Positions 11,870 through 23,869 of a stretch of 64,000 nt of DNA are shown here, piece after piece. The DNA lies in the NCBI GenBank assembly GCA_009823505.1, contig VZQC01006699.1, positions 876,973 through 940,972 of the forward strand, read 5' to 3'. The notes beneath the pieces were generated by a model that saw nothing but the letters and a program-made list of their open reading frames with translations, searched no databases and had not been told where the DNA came from. A program made the position numbers and the translations under genes. How positions within the stretch are numbered: the stretch's first letter is position 1; the number at the start of each line of letters is the position of its first letter. The DNA comes from Rhizomys pruinosus (taxonomy: Eukaryota > Chordata > Mammalia > Rodentia > Spalacidae).

Positions 11870-12240
11870 CATAAATCTCTTAGTCCATTTTCTGTTATTA
11901 TGACTGAATACCGTAGACTAGGTATTTGTTCATAAAGTTTATTTAGCTCGTGGTGTTAGAGATTGGGAAGGTCACGTTTCACAGACTGCAACTGGGAGAA
12001 TATTTTGCTGCATTATGATATGGTGGAATGTGCATGACAAAACAGTCTAAGCAAGCCAGAGAAAGCTTGCTGTTATATCAAAGCCACTTGGAATACACTG
12101 ATCCACTAACCAAAGTGGGCTGATTCATTCATGAGGCACTACCCACGTGACCCAGTCATCTTCCAAAGGTCTCCCTCCCAAGTTCCATCATATAACTTTG
12201 GGGATGAAGCCTCCAACACAGGGGGTCCCCTGCCCCCTCC
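11870..12240 (-). mobile_element. MaLR (MST/MLT-like) LTR relic
   Basis: The order of motifs (TCCATTTTCTGTTATTATGAC, AAGTTTATTTAGCTCGTGG, GCCTCCAACACAGGGG) matches a reversed MaLR LTR. It is strongly diverged, so the exact family and limits are uncertain. Confidence 0.55.
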
Positions 12241-13461
12241 AATTCATGTCCTTTTAATATTCAAAATTTTAAATAATCCCAGAGTTTTCACTCAGTCCAG
12301 CATCAACTCAGAGTTTCATCAGAATCAGAATCAGACTCAAAGCACATCTGAGACAAATTTACTCTTAGCAAATATCTCTTTGCTTTCCCTTCCTTAAAAA
12401 ACGTGCTTTGTCTGTCATATGGCCAGGCTGAGACATGGTTCAAATCTTTCCATTCTGTTCCTCTTTTATCATAAATTCAACCTTTTTAGTCATCACTTTG
12501 CTCTCTCTTTTACTGGAAGCAATCAGAAGTAGCCATGCAATGGCCTGGACGCTTTGCTGCTTACAAATTCCTTCTTCCAGATGTAATCTCTGCACTCCAT
12601 GAAGTCCCAGGCCATGGACACAGGACAGCCAAGCTCATTGACCCTGCTGTGTAACAAGAGTGGCCTTGACTCTTGCTTCCAGCCTCTGCTCTTCATTTCT
12701 CTCCAAGGCCATTTCAGAATGGTCTACACTGTCCATGTTTCTATTGATATTCTGGTAACAATCATATAAGAAATACCTCAGAAGTTCCAGACTTTCCTCT
12801 GTCATCCTGTCTTCTGAGCCCTTAGTGTTCCATTCATAGCAATCTGGATTTTATCTAGCCTGTTCCTCGAGATTCTTACAGTCTCTGACCACTACCCAAT
12901 TCCAAAACTACTTCCATATTTTCAGTCTAGTGTATTTCCAGTGGTTATAAGTAGAAAAATACACTGGGAATTTATAGAGAATACCATTTTGTCTAGCCTA
13001 TGGTTCTGAAATCTGGTTGGTCCAAGGCCCAAGGGTCTTTGTGCTAGAGAGGATTTTCTGCAGAGTCCCAAAGTAGTTTAAAGCATCACATATTATGATG
13101 AAGTAACCAAGCCAGAGAGAGATCACTTTAAAAACAAACCCAATCCTACAATAATCCACTAATTCACCAATTTATCAGGGCATAACTCCATTCATAAGAG
13201 CACAGAGCTTCAAGACTCTCAAAGTCTTGGCTTTGGGAATAAATTAACACATGAAATTTGAGAGAAACAGTAAATTCATACATCTTTAACACAAATAAAA
13301 CTCTTGGGTATACTGTAGTACCAACAAAAGCAGATCAACATTGGTTAAGTAAAAAGCTGAGCAATACACCTTTCTCCCTAGTATTTATACCCTCTTCCCC
13401 TGACTTAAGAGGTTTCTTCCCAGAATTAGAATCTCTCAGAAGAAATTTATTAGTGTGTTAT
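12241..13461. other. Unique or very old non-coding stretch
   Basis: No gene, RNA or clear repeat recognised. Base composition is ordinary and no long ORF is present. Confidence 0.4.
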
Positions 13462-13760
13462 TGTAGGGAAATCCAGCTCGAATTGCAGGCTGGCTTTCCA
13501 ACTAGCATGCCTCGGGGCACTGCGTGGCTGAGGGTCTGGCCCTGCCCCAAGGAGGAGCAAGCAGCATGGCCTATGATGTACATGATGCTGGGTGGGGCAG
13601 GGTGTGCAGTGGCACAGAACTGGGGAGCCTATGATTGGCTCTGGGAAGTGACGTCATTTATTTTATAAAAGCAGGTTGTAGCAAGGAATAAATTTGAAAT
13701 TCATAGTAACATCATCACAGAATTCCCAGCCGTTATTTTTATTAATTATTGCATGCATAC
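13462..13760 (+). mobile_element. Endogenous retroviral-type LTR with promoter motifs
   Basis: Starts TGTAGGGAAA and contains an inverted CCAAT box (ATTGG, 13634-13638), a full CRE TGACGTCA (13649-13656), a TATA box (TATAAAA, 13664-13670) and a polyA signal AATAAA (13687-13692), then CAGCCGTTATTTTT. A second, related copy lies at 31269-31545. Homology between the two continues past the LTR (GGCCAGTGGGTTG). The right edge is uncertain. No retroviral coding region is seen. Confidence 0.6.
13649..13670 (+). promoter_or_regulatory. CRE plus TATA box inside the LTR
   Basis: The palindromic CREB/ATF site TGACGTCA lies 7 bp upstream of TATAAAA. This spacing suits an LTR U3 promoter, with transcription expected toward higher coordinates. 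Activity is inferred, not shown. Confidence 0.5.
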
Positions 13761-14099
13761 AGACTAAGGTAGGCCTGCATTTCGTTTGGGTGGCCAGTGG
13801 GTTGGAAAGAGATTCCCTTGTGGATCACCAATCTGGGTAGCTGGTGTTGTGAATGAGTATTGGCTGAAGGGAAGTGATCAGCCATTGGCCTGAAATTCCT
13901 GTCCAGGCTCTGGGCAGGTGAGAAGCCACAGCCAAGTGTGGAACACGTGTCTTGTGGGTCCAGGCTAAGGGCCTGAGTTGGAAGCATCATTCAGGCTGGG
14001 CTCTGCACAGAGGGGTCAGCTCCCCACAGTGTCCGCAAAGTGGGCACTGTGTCCTCATTCCCCTTAGCAGGGCCTTGTGGTCCCTGTTCAGCATAAAAA

Positions 14100-14250
14100 G
14101 AAAGCTTCCTACATGTTATATTACCCTCCTAAGTCTCATAACAAAGCACCACACTCCAAGCTGCTTAAGCAATAGAAATTGATTCTCTCAAACATCCAGA
14201 GGCTGGAAGTCAGGCCAGCCAGCCACATTCTCTCTAAAAAGAAGCTTCTC
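14100..14250 (-). mobile_element. MLT1-like LTR relic, part 1
   Basis: Reversed MLT1-type motifs (AACAAAGCACCACACTCC, CTTAAGCAATAGAAATTG). The element continues at 14486 after a B2 insertion. Confidence 0.6.
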
Positions 14251-14485
14251 TTCTCAGGCTGGAGAGATGGCCTAGCAGTTAAGAGCACTGACTGCTCTTG
14301 CAGAGGACCAGGGTTCAATCCCCAGCACCCACATGGCGGCTGAGAACCATCTTTAACTCCAGTTCCAGGGGAATCCGACACCCTCTTCTGACCTCCGTGG
14401 CATTGCATGACATGGGTGCACAAACCTACATGCAGACAGTACATTCATACACATAAAAATTAATTAATTAATTAATTAATTAAAA
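14251..14485 (+). mobile_element. B2 SINE inserted in the MLT1-like relic
   Basis: CpG-containing B2 with a (TTAA)n-type tail, flanked by AAGAAGCTTCTC at 14239-14250 and 14486-14497. Confidence 0.9.
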
Positions 14486-14760
14486 AAGAAGCTTCTCCCT
14501 TGCTTCCGCCAACCTCTGGTGCTGCTGTCAGTCCTTGGCACTCCCCTTGTAGAAAGCCATCATAGCTTCCTGTCTGCATACTGCCCTCTCTCTGTGCTGC
14601 GTATCTTTGCTCATATTGCCTCTTCTTATGAAAACACAGCCATATTGGGTTAAGGCCACCTAATGACCTCATTTTGAGTCATTTATTTCTGTTAAAGGCT
14701 TTGTCTCCAAATATATTCACATTTGAGATACTAGGGATTAAGATTTAAACACAATTTGTG
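14486..14760 (-). mobile_element. MLT1-like LTR relic, part 2
   Basis: Carries the reversed MLT1 landmarks CACCTAATGACCTCATTTTG, CTTTGTCTCCAAATATATTC and GAGATACTAGGGATTAAGA. Confidence 0.62.
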
Positions 14761-15393
14761 TTTAAGAGAAAAACAAGTTACCCCATAACAAGGACAATTT
14801 CTAAATTGTTTGCATAATTAAGTTTGAGTGTCCTGTGGTCCTGTATTAAATGCTTAATTATTCTTCAATGGTATATTTTGAAATATTTTGTATGTGAAGA
14901 TTAAGTAACTTGGGCATTACCCTTGGGGATGCATCACCGATAGCTGAACCCAAAGACTCCAAAGAGTTCTATTATCACATCTAATCCAGGTGTAAAGAAA
15001 GAGCTTAAGGGTCACAGAGACTGGAAAGAGCCCGGTGTCCTTGTGACACTAATTACGTCACACAGAAGAGTCAGTCTCCCATTTTTTCTGTAAACTGCTT
15101 GGAAGATGATGAGGACAGAGATGTGGTCCTCATTTGCAGATGGAAACAGAAAGCTCACCTCCTGACTTGCCCAAGGCCACGTGAGATTCCACTTTCCCCT
15201 GCTCACCAGCCAGGCCTGGGGCTTTTGCTTCAGAACTTCTTGACCTGATCTGTTTCAGTTCTTCAGGAAAGGACTTCCAAAGAGCAAAGTCTTTGGCCAA
15301 GAAGTTGGAAGAGATGACATAAAATTTTGGCTCAAAATTATCCTTTGTAGAAAAAGTTGTTTATAGCTTAATGGTTTGGTTAGAGAAATTTAG
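14761..15393. other. Unique non-coding stretch
   Basis: No gene or repeat recognised. Confidence 0.4.
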
Positions 15394-16505
15394 TCTGGGG
15401 GGGGGGAAGCGGGGGGGGGAAAGGGAGGGTCTAGGGGGGGAATCGGGGGGGGGGGAGGGGGGGGGGAAGGAAGTGAGAGAGGAGAGGGGAAGAGGGGGGG
15501 GGAGAGGAAGAGGGGGGAAAGGAAAAGGAAAAAAAAAAAAAAAAAAAAAGGGAGGGGGGGGAAAGAAGGGTTGAGGGTGGGGTGAATGAGAGTGGGGGGG
15601 GTGTAAGAGGAGGAAGTGGGGGGTAGTAGGGTGGGGTGGAGTGTAAAATTGTGATATAAATAAGAAAAAATTCAGAAAAGAAAGTGAAGGGATGGTTTGA
15701 GAAGGAAGGGGAGATGGAGATAAGAGGGGGGGTAAAGCAAAAAAGGGATGGGGAAAGATGCAATAAGGGGGGGGAGAGGGTGTATAACAAAAGAGAGAAA
15801 GAAAGAAGGTTATAGACACTATGGAATAAAAAGGGAGGAAAAAACGGGGACAAAATATAAAAAGGGAAAGAGAGGAGGGAAGAGAAGGGAATGTAACGGG
15901 GGGGATGAAAAAGGTAAAAGGTAGAGGGTAGAAACCAGGAGATAAGGGAAAAGAAGAAAAGGAGGAGGGGGATATAGGTCAAAAAAATAAAAAAAAAAGG
16001 AAAAAACGAGGGAAGGAGAAGAAGTGAAGAGAGAACAGTATCAAGGTTAAGTAAGCATAAGAAAAAGGAGGTAGAAGGGGAAGATAAGGGGGTGGGAAAT
16101 AGGAGGGGAAAAAAGGTAAAAAAAGAAAGAAGAAAGAAAAAGATAACGAGACGGAAAAGGAAAAAAGGAAAAGGGAAAGAAAGAAAAGAGGAGGCAAGGG
16201 AAAGAAAAAAAAAAAAAGAAGAGTAAGCATCAAAGGGGAGGTAACAGCTAGGGGAAAGAAAACGGAATTGTAGGAATGATCTGTAAACAAGGGCGATCTA
16301 AAATAGGAGGAAAGAAAGGAGGGTGACTGAAGAGATAAAATAAGGGAAAAAGGGGAAAGGTGGATAGAAGTGAACGGGGGGGGGGGGAGGTAGAAGAAGA
16401 AAGGGGGGAAACAAAAAATAAAAAGAAAATCAGAAAAGGGAGCGGAAGGGGGGATCACATTATGCGCCCTAGGGGGGGGGAGAGGGGGGGGGAGACAGGA
16501 GAGAG
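15394..16505. repeat. Degenerate polypurine (G/A) tract
   Basis: About 1.1 kb in which the plus strand is almost entirely G and A, with long G runs and A runs but no stable unit. It ends at an N (16506). The long ORFs predicted on its minus strand are products of this composition and are not genes. Confidence 0.9.
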
Positions 16506-16506
16506 N

Positions 16507-16632
16507 CCCCCCCCCCCCCCCCTCCCCCTCTCCCCCCTCCTTCCTTCCCTTTTTTTCCTCCCTCTTTTTTTCTTTTTTTTTTTTTTTTTTCTTTTTTTTT
16601 TTTTTCTTTTCTTTTTTTTTTTTTTTTTCTTT
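16507..16632. repeat. Polypyrimidine (C/T) tract after the N
   Basis: A run of C, then mixed CT, then long T runs. The strand composition flips exactly at the N. The T-rich right end grades into the tail of the next B1. Confidence 0.88.
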
Positions 16633-16775
16633 CTGAGACAGGGTCTCCCTTTAATCCCAGCTGGCCTGCAGCTTGGTATGAATACCAGGATCGCCTTGAA
16701 CTCATAGGGATCTGCCTGCCTCTGCCTCTGCTTCTCGAGTGCTGGGATTAAAGGCATGAGCCACTACGCCCAGTT
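16633..16775 (-). mobile_element. B1 SINE
   Basis: Reverse B1 body from GAGACAGGGTCTCCC to GCCACTACGCCCAG. Confidence 0.87.
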
Positions 16776-16888
16776 TAGGCCGGTTCTTAGATGGTTCTTA
16801 GCCACCATGTGAGTGCTGGGAATTGAACCTGGGTCCTCTGCAAGAGCAGTCAGTGCACTTCACCACTGAGTCATCTCTCCAGACCCAT
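16776..16888 (-). mobile_element. B2 SINE, head half only
   Basis: Only the tRNA-like head half of a minus B2 remains, ending ATCTCTCCAGACCC. The B1 directly before it may have inserted in or replaced the tail part. Confidence 0.82.
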
Positions 16889-17700
16889 AAACACTTTTCT
16901 AAGAGGCTTACATATAGAAACTTTTACAAAAGCCAGTGGAGTAGATACCATTATTTTTCACATTTTATGGGTGAGGGATCACAGGTACATGTAAAGATTG
17001 GTTTACTAGAAGAGTCTTCATTCCTAAAGCCACCTCTTCTGAGAATTCTAGCTAATGTGTGTAATAATAAGAGTTTTGTGATGGGCAAGTAAATAAAATG
17101 TAATTGAGAGTGAAAGTGCAGAACGCTAAGCATAGGGCCCTGGCTTCAGAACGGCCATTCTGTGTAGAATTTTACTGGGAATCATGGAGTTTGGGACTGG
17201 AGAAACGTGTAAGTGGCTTCCTTAGCCCAGCTATGTGTGATGTTTTCACACATGAGTTAATTAGAATAAAGTGATTTTATTCAAAGAAAATAATGTATAA
17301 CAACACCAGCCATTTCCTGCATGTTTTACATAGTTTTCTCAGTCAGACCTCACAAAAATCCTGAAAGGTACTCTCTCTCCATTTCATGGATGAATAAAAT
17401 AAGGCAGAGAGTTTAAATAACATGGGCATAATGCCAGAGAGAATAGGTGGTAGATTTCAGATGCAGATTTTTGGCTCAGTTTCAGAGACTTCAATATAGC
17501 TGGCTTGGAGAAAGTTGTTTTTCCATAGACGTTAGACTTTCTGGGTGATGGATGTCAGGCAGCTCTAAGCTCCAAGGCAGTAAGCTCTAGAGCAGTGAAC
17601 ATTCCTTTTCCAGAATTACAAAATCCCAAGGGATAGGCACTACTGCTAGACATTCACATGCTTTGTAGATAGTGAGTCGCCAGCCATTTTCTAGATGCTT
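16889..17700. other. Unique non-coding stretch
   Basis: No gene or repeat recognised. Confidence 0.4.
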
Positions 17701-17996
17701 TTTCTGTTTTGTTTTGTTTTTTTTTAGACAGGGTTTCACTACATAGCTCCAGCTGGCCTAGAAATCTATATGTAGACCAGGCTGGCTGTGAACTCACAGC
17801 CTGCCTCTGTCGCCTGAGTGCTATGATTAAAGACATATGCCACCCCCTGGCTAATCCTTTTTTTTTTTTTTTTTAAGACAGGGTCTCCCTGTGGTTATAT
17901 GTACTGGGAACAGAGAGAGGGCATATAGACCAAGAAGGTCCTGCCTCAGCCTCCCGAGGGCTGGGATTAAAGGCATACGCCACCATGCCCAGCTAA
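17701..17996 (-). mobile_element. Two B1 SINEs in tandem (17701-17853, 17856-17996)
   Basis: Two reverse B1 bodies in the same orientation, each preceded by poly-T. They look like separate insertions, the second next to the head of the first. Confidence 0.85.
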
Positions 17997-18141
17997 CTTT
18001 TCTAAAAACGTGACTTACTGCTGTTCTATTCAGACAACAGATAGCAACAATATGAAATATCAAATTAACATCTAAGTAAATAAAATACTTATCTCAATTA
18101 ACTGAATTATAAGCATAAGCTATTACTTGGCATATATATGT

Positions 18142-18285
18142 GTTTTTTTGAGACAGGGTATCTCTTTAGTCCCAGCTGGCCTGGAACTCACTACTGTACA
18201 CCAGGCTGGTCTTGATCTTACAAAGATCCTCCTACTTCTGCTTCCAGAGTACTGGAATTACAGACATGCACCACCATACTCAGCC
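18142..18285 (-). mobile_element. B1 SINE
   Basis: Reverse B1 body (TTTTTTTGAGACAGGGTATC ... CACCACCATACTCAGCC). Confidence 0.86.
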
Positions 18286-18415
18286 TCTTACTTGGTATAT
18301 TTTAATAATATTGATGGAGATGATAAATAACAATCACCACAACACCTAAAATAGTAAGTAACAGGGCAGTTTCTAGTTCAGAATAGTCATCCAATAAATG
18401 ATACTAATAACCCAG

Positions 18416-18420
18416 TATTT

Positions 18421-18472
<52 letters not shown>

Positions 18473-18616
18473 TGTCTTTTTGAGACAGGGTCTCCCTTTA
18501 GTCCCAGCTGGCCTGGAGCTCACTATGTAGACCAAGCTAGCCTTGAACTCACAGAAATCACCTGCCTTTGCCCCCCAAGTGCTGTGATTAAAGGCCTGTG
18601 CCACCACGCCTGGCTA
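18416..18616 (-). mobile_element. B1 SINE with long (TTTA)n tail
   Basis: About 14 TTTA units (18416-18472), then a reverse B1 body to CACCACGCCTGGC. Confidence 0.9.
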
Positions 18617-18764
18617 TAATTTGTTTTTATTAAATGACTATACCAAAGAAAGAGATATAGTCATTCATTCTTTCTTCTCTTTTCATATTTCTCTACTTAT
18701 TAAGTTTAATGTTAAATTTTTTCATATTTTCAGATATCCCATTCAAAAAAATTAAAAATCCATT

Positions 18765-18980
18765 TATATTTAAATTTTTTATGTGTATGAGTTTTTGTCT
18801 GTGTGTATGTGTATGTACCCCATACATGCAGTGCCCAAGGAGGCCAGAAGAGGGCAACAGAACTGCTGTAACTGGAGCTACAGACCTTTGTGAGCTGCCA
18901 TGTGAGTGCTAGGAACCAAAGCCTGGTCCTCTGCAAGATAAGCAAATGCTCTTATGAGCTGAGCCATCTCTCCAGCCCTG
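18765..18980 (-). mobile_element. B2/B3 SINE
   Basis: Reverse B2-like body ending GAGCCATCTCTCCAGCCC. Confidence 0.85.
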
Positions 18981-19661
18981 CAAAGTTCTTTATTTGCTGA
19001 GCAGCAAGAGTGTATAATATAATACTAGATAGAAAGTGGGTAGAAATAGAAAAATTTTTGTCTTGATATTTTATTGAGGACTTGAATAATCATATATGTT
19101 TTCAAATATTAGTCAATAGGGAAGCCAGGGGGAAATAAAATGCAAATAATTTAAGAAAAAAATTTTCAGCCAAAAGCATTGGTTCAAAGGTCTGTTCATT
19201 TTGAGCAAACATGTTAGCAATAATAATAAAGATGATGACAATGATGATGATGATGATAAATAAGGTCAAATGACAACTTGGTAGAAAGTGAATACTTCTT
19301 CCCCAACTAGAGCAGAACCACTTGGTAGAATACTATAACCTAAAAAAAAATAAAAGATCTCCTTCAGTGGGCAAGGACCTGACAGAAAAATACTCGGCAC
19401 CTCTGAAGGATATCGTCCCCCATCTTTTATCCCAGCATGTTAAGCAGGCTATTGTGACATTATAGTAGCTGAAATACTACAATCACAAAAGATTAAATGC
19501 TATATGATTCCATTCATGTGGTGTGCCTAGAGGAATCAAATTTGTAGAAATAAGAAATAGATGTTGTTTGCCAGGGGTAGAGGAGAGAAGCCGGGTGTTA
19601 CTGTTTAATGTGGACAGGACTTCAGTTTTATAAAAATCCTGGAGATGGACAGTTATGGTTG
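18981..19661. other. AT-rich non-coding stretch
   Basis: No gene. A short (GAT)n-like run lies at about 19232-19258. Confidence 0.4.
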
Positions 19662-19666
19662 GTACA

Positions 19667-20069
19667 TGTGCTGGATAGTTTTAGTTGTCAACTTGACACA
19701 TCTGGTTTGAAGGGCCTCACCTGGGGAACTGTCTCCACTGGACTAGCCAGTCGCCATGTCTGTGGGTCATCCTCTTGATTGATGAGTGATGTGGGAAGGC
19801 TCAGCCCACTGCAGGCAGTGCCACCCTGGGGCAGGTTGTTCTGTATTATAGAGAAAAGCAGGTTGAGCATGGGCCAGGGGACCAAGCCAGTAAGCAGCAT
19901 TCCTCCGTAGCCTGTGCTTCAGTTCCTACCTCCAAGTTCCTGCCCTGAGTTCTTACCTTGGGCTCCCTCAGTTATAAACTGTGTCCTGAAAGATGTGAAT
20001 CAAATAAACCCTTTCCTCCACAAGTTGGTATTGGTCAGAGGGTTTTGCAATTGAAAGCAAACTACAACA
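19667..20069 (+). mobile_element. Class III (ERVL/MaLR-type) solo LTR
   Basis: Begins TGTGCTGGATAG and ends CTACAACA, with a polyA signal AATAAACCC at about 20004. Flanking 5-bp repeats are nearly identical (GTACA 19662-19666, GGACA 20070-20074). It is the same family, in opposite orientation, as the LTR at 25110-25517. Five-base duplications fit class III LTRs. Confidence 0.7.
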
Positions 20070-20091
20070 GGACATGACAGCACAATTGTTC

Positions 20092-20300
20092 TTTTTTAAA
20101 AATACGTGTGAGTATTTTGTCTGCATGTATTCAGGCATGCCATGTGTATGCATTACTCACAGACATGAGAAGAGGTCATCAGATCCCCTGGCACAGGAGC
20201 TACAAATGTTCTGAGCTGCCATGTAGTTTCTAGGAACCAAATCTGGGTCCTCTGCTAAAGCAAGCAGTGCTCTTAACCACTGAGCCATCTCTTCAGCTCC
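20092..20300 (-). mobile_element. B2/B3 SINE
   Basis: Reverse B3-like body ending ACTGAGCCATCTCTTCAGC. Confidence 0.84.
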
Positions 20301-20756
20301 AGTATGTGTATTCCTAATGCCACTGAAATGTACATGTGAATTTAGTAAAAATGGTGAATCTTATGTGATTTAGAAAACATGTAGTACTAACACGAATCAT
20401 AATTTTGCTAAGATTCACATATCTGAATGCTCTCACTAGAAGTCTAGAAAGTAGGCTGCAGTTCCATGGAATTTTTAAATGGGCTCAGTCTCCTCTGCTT
20501 TCAAATGGATTTAGATGAGCAGGTTAAGTAAAAGAGATACAGGGTAGAATGCGTTTGCCTTCATTGGCAATCTCTCTGTTTGTAAGGAAATAAAGGCAGA
20601 AAAATGACCCAATTCTGTTACCTTCACACAACCAGAGAGCTAAAGATGGATGAACTTGACCTTCTTCCTCTTCTTCCAAGTCCAGTCTTTCTCAAATACT
20701 CCCAGTTTCTGCTCTCTCTGGTAGCTGTCATTTAAATTGATTGAAGAAAGAACTTT
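20301..20756. other. Unique non-coding stretch
   Basis: No gene or repeat recognised. Confidence 0.4.
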
Positions 20757-20965
20757 AAAAAAAATTATGTGTATGAGTGTTTTGCCTGTATGTTTGTAGG
20801 TGCACCTGTGTTATGCAATCCCATTGGAGGCCAGAAGAGGGCATCTGATCCCCTGGAACTGGACTTATGGAGTTGTTAGTTGCAATGTGGGTGCTGGGAA
20901 CCAAACCCTGGTCCTCTGCAAGAGCAGTGAGTGCTCATAAGGACTGAGCCATGTCTCCAGCCCCA
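20757..20965 (-). mobile_element. B2/B3 SINE
   Basis: Reverse B3-like body ending GAGCCATGTCTCCAGCCCC. Confidence 0.85.
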
Positions 20966-21199
20966 ATACCTTTTTTTTTTTAAATGTGAGAGAGAACACA
21001 TGTGAGACAGTACCTAATTTTCACTTCCCCCTTCTGTGTTTTGAGCTTTCAAAAAAATGGCTCTGTATTGTTTGAGACTGTCATTAAAAACCTATGGAAA
21101 AAAAAAAAAACCACAACAAACTTGAGGAAATACTTTGGGTAACTTTTTCTTATTTTAAAAACAAAAGAGAAAATTTTAGAGGTTTCCAGAAATCATACT

Positions 21200-21362
21200 T
21201 TTTAAAACATTTATTTGTGTGGTGTGTGCACACACATGTAGAGGTCAGAGGGCAGTCCTCGGGAGTTGGTTCTCACCTTCCACCATGTGGATTCCTGAGA
21301 TCAAATGCAGGTTGTTAGGCTTGAAGTCAAGCACCGCCACTGCTGAGCCACCCCAGTGGCCC
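21200..21362 (-). mobile_element. Diverged B3-like SINE
   Basis: Reverse body with GGTCAGAGGGCAGTCCTCGG and the end GCTGAGCCACCCCAGTGG. Old and diverged. Confidence 0.6.
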
Positions 21363-21671
21363 CACACTTTCATTGTATAGATGAGGAATTGTCTCTATGC
21401 AGTTATGTAAATTCATTGTGACACAGAAAAAATGAATATGATTACTGGATTGATTGGAATGAGATCAGGTAAAGAAGACTTATAGCAGGAAACAAGTCTT
21501 CTGAATGGTCTTTTCCACACCTCCTTAGCTAGGCTGTACTTGAAGATCACCACAGAACCTCTTTCTGTCAAGATATCCGAAATTCAACCCCTGAAGAAAA
21601 AAAATACTTCCGAATTTTCATTTTGCAATACTTGGAAGATTGTGCTGGATTATGAATCAGTACCTTAAAAA

Positions 21672-21790
21672 CTCTGAGGCAGAAGCAGGCAGATCTTTGT
21701 GAGTTCAAGGCCAGCCTGGTCTACATGAGTTCCAGGACAGTTGGGGCTACAGGGAGACCCTGTCTCAAAAAAGTCAAAAAAAGCTGAGAA
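21672..21790 (+). mobile_element. 5'-truncated B1 SINE
   Basis: Starts inside the B1 at about CTGAGGCAGAAGCAGGCAG and ends in AAAAAAGTCAAAAAAAG. Confidence 0.85.
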
Positions 21791-22672
21791 AATGAACATG
21801 AATTAACTAAAAAATAATGAACTATTTGTAATGCAGCAAATGTATTTAAATAGTAAGTTCAAGATATTTTCCATTTGCTGCTGAGAATGATTCTGGTTTC
21901 AATTACACATATGTGTATATTGAAAGCATATTGGAATTTACATTTCATACATTTGTATGCATGCATACACATAGAGTCTCTCTTCGTTTCTTGAAGATGC
22001 TCTTGGCAAATTAACTTATCTTAGGACAGTTACAGTAGACTGTAGGATCTTTTTAGCTTACCTAAAACCCTCTCGCATCTCTCCTCTTAAGGAACACAGT
22101 TGCTTTTCCTGCTCCACAGGGATATTATCTAACATCTAATTGTGCATAACAGAGTATGAAGAACTTTGGACTTAACAGCACACGCTATTTCTTATTGCTC
22201 GTAGTGGTGTTAATCAGGGATTCAGGGAGGTCAGAATGACTTGTCTCTGTCACACAGTGCCTAGGGCCTGAAGTCACGTTAAGGCTTCTGAGTCCACTGC
22301 CCCCAGCTCATCCACACATTGCCTTTTTATGTAGCCAGAGGTTCCTCATGACAAACAGGCTGGGATCTAAAGATCACTATCACAAGATATAGTATATTGC
22401 CACCTCCTTTTCAATCCTGACCTCAAAAGTTACATGTTACCATTTCTTCAGTACTCTGGTAGTTCAGGTTACTTGGCCCCTGACTTCAGGGAAAGAATGT
22501 CTCTCTTGGTGGGAGATGTGTTGCTAATATTGTACAAAAAAGATATGGAACGAAATAAACATAACAACATGGCTGCCTTTTGAAGAATAGCTGGAAGTGT
22601 GACCCAAGCAGATCTGATACAAAAATTTCTCAATAGAAGGAGAAGAAATTCCCCATTTGCTTACAGCTTCAG
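21791..22672. other. Unique non-coding stretch
   Basis: No gene or repeat recognised. Confidence 0.4.
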
Positions 22673-23013
22673 TGGTAGTTTGAATTAGAATGTCTCCCAT
22701 AGACTCCAAGTATTTGACTGATTTGGGGGGACAGTAATGGAACTTTTGGGAGGTGTGGCTGTGTTGAAGAAAGCACCTCATTGGGGGTGGCTTTGGGAGT
22801 ACATAACCACATCCCATTTCCAGCCTCTGCTCCCTGCAAATGCTTGAAGATGTGAGCTCTTGGCTTTCTGCCCTGGCTGCGTCCTGCAGCCGTGCCTCCC
22901 TACCACAATGGATGACACCTCCCTCTGGAACCGTACGCCCAATAAACTCTTTCTTCTGTAAGTTGTCATGGTCATTGTATTTTTATCACAGCAACAGAAA
23001 AGCAACGAATACA
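22673..23013 (+). mobile_element. LTR-like rodent repeat
   Basis: Begins TGGTAGTTTGAATTAGAATG, contains CCCAATAAACTCTTTCTTCT, and ends TCACAGCAACAGAAAAGCAA plus CGAATACA. The layout resembles rodent MaLR-like or URR1-like repeats. I saw no clean target-site duplication, so the family is uncertain. Confidence 0.6.
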
Positions 23014-23869
23014 ACTTTTAAGGTGAAGGTAGTAAAAAAGGTGAGTCAGGGAGTTTCAGGTACTGTCACGTCCCTCCGGCTTCTGGCATAGACTCACATA
23101 CAGGAAGTGCTCAGTGACATCTACTGAAGATATAAGTGAAGATCTTAACAACTAGAACATATTAACATGTGGGTAATATTACTGACATGGGATCAAAATA
23201 CTGGCACTTCTTATTACCCTGTAACCCGCCCTTGCGCATGTCCTGTTCGTCCACATGTATCCCTCATATCAGCTTTCCACCTAGTTTTTAGGGAGAATCT
23301 TATTCATGTTTCCTCCCTCAGCTGGGTCCTCTGTGCAGCTAGAACATGACTAAGTTCACTTTCCTGCTGAAGTTAAAGTAAACTCATGGAACACAGTTTA
23401 GAGAGACTTGTAAAGAAAATCCTTTATCCCTTCTTCTCTGGTGCCTACAATGAAGTGCAAGTTCCATCACCCTTCCCCAGGAAGGAAAATATCCTCCCCT
23501 TCTCCCACAGCTCTGTGCAGGGAGTCCTTAGGGATGCCCCACCCCCCAAGTCTATTGATTACCTGACCAATGGGGACAACTGGGTGAGTCTGATTAACTT
23601 TGTCTTTCCCCTTCCCTCTGCAGGCCATGCCTATACATACACTCGACTCCAAACATACCACCTTCCATTAAGGAGGGCAAACAGGAGCACCAGAAGGGGA
23701 TGAATACATAGCAGAAATAGCCAGAGAGTCAATTTTCCAGGCTTGGTCTTAAGGGGAGAGGAAGCAAGGTTCTCAGCTGCCAGCTGGTTCTAACCAGGGC
23801 GAGGCCAAAGACGCGTGGAACTCGAGAGCAGAAACTGGAAAAGCACTTCATTTGAATCTCTGCTCACCT
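23014..23869. other. Unique non-coding stretch
   Basis: No repeat recognised. The 105-codon ORF at 23386-23703 has no domain signature and overlaps an antisense ORF. Confidence 0.4.

Noticed and set aside
13258..13668. 136-codon ORF
   Set aside because: It crosses the LTR U3 region and has no domain.
15361..16757. Several long ORFs of 100-183 codons on both strands
   Set aside because: They come from the G/A tract, which lacks stop codons because of its composition.
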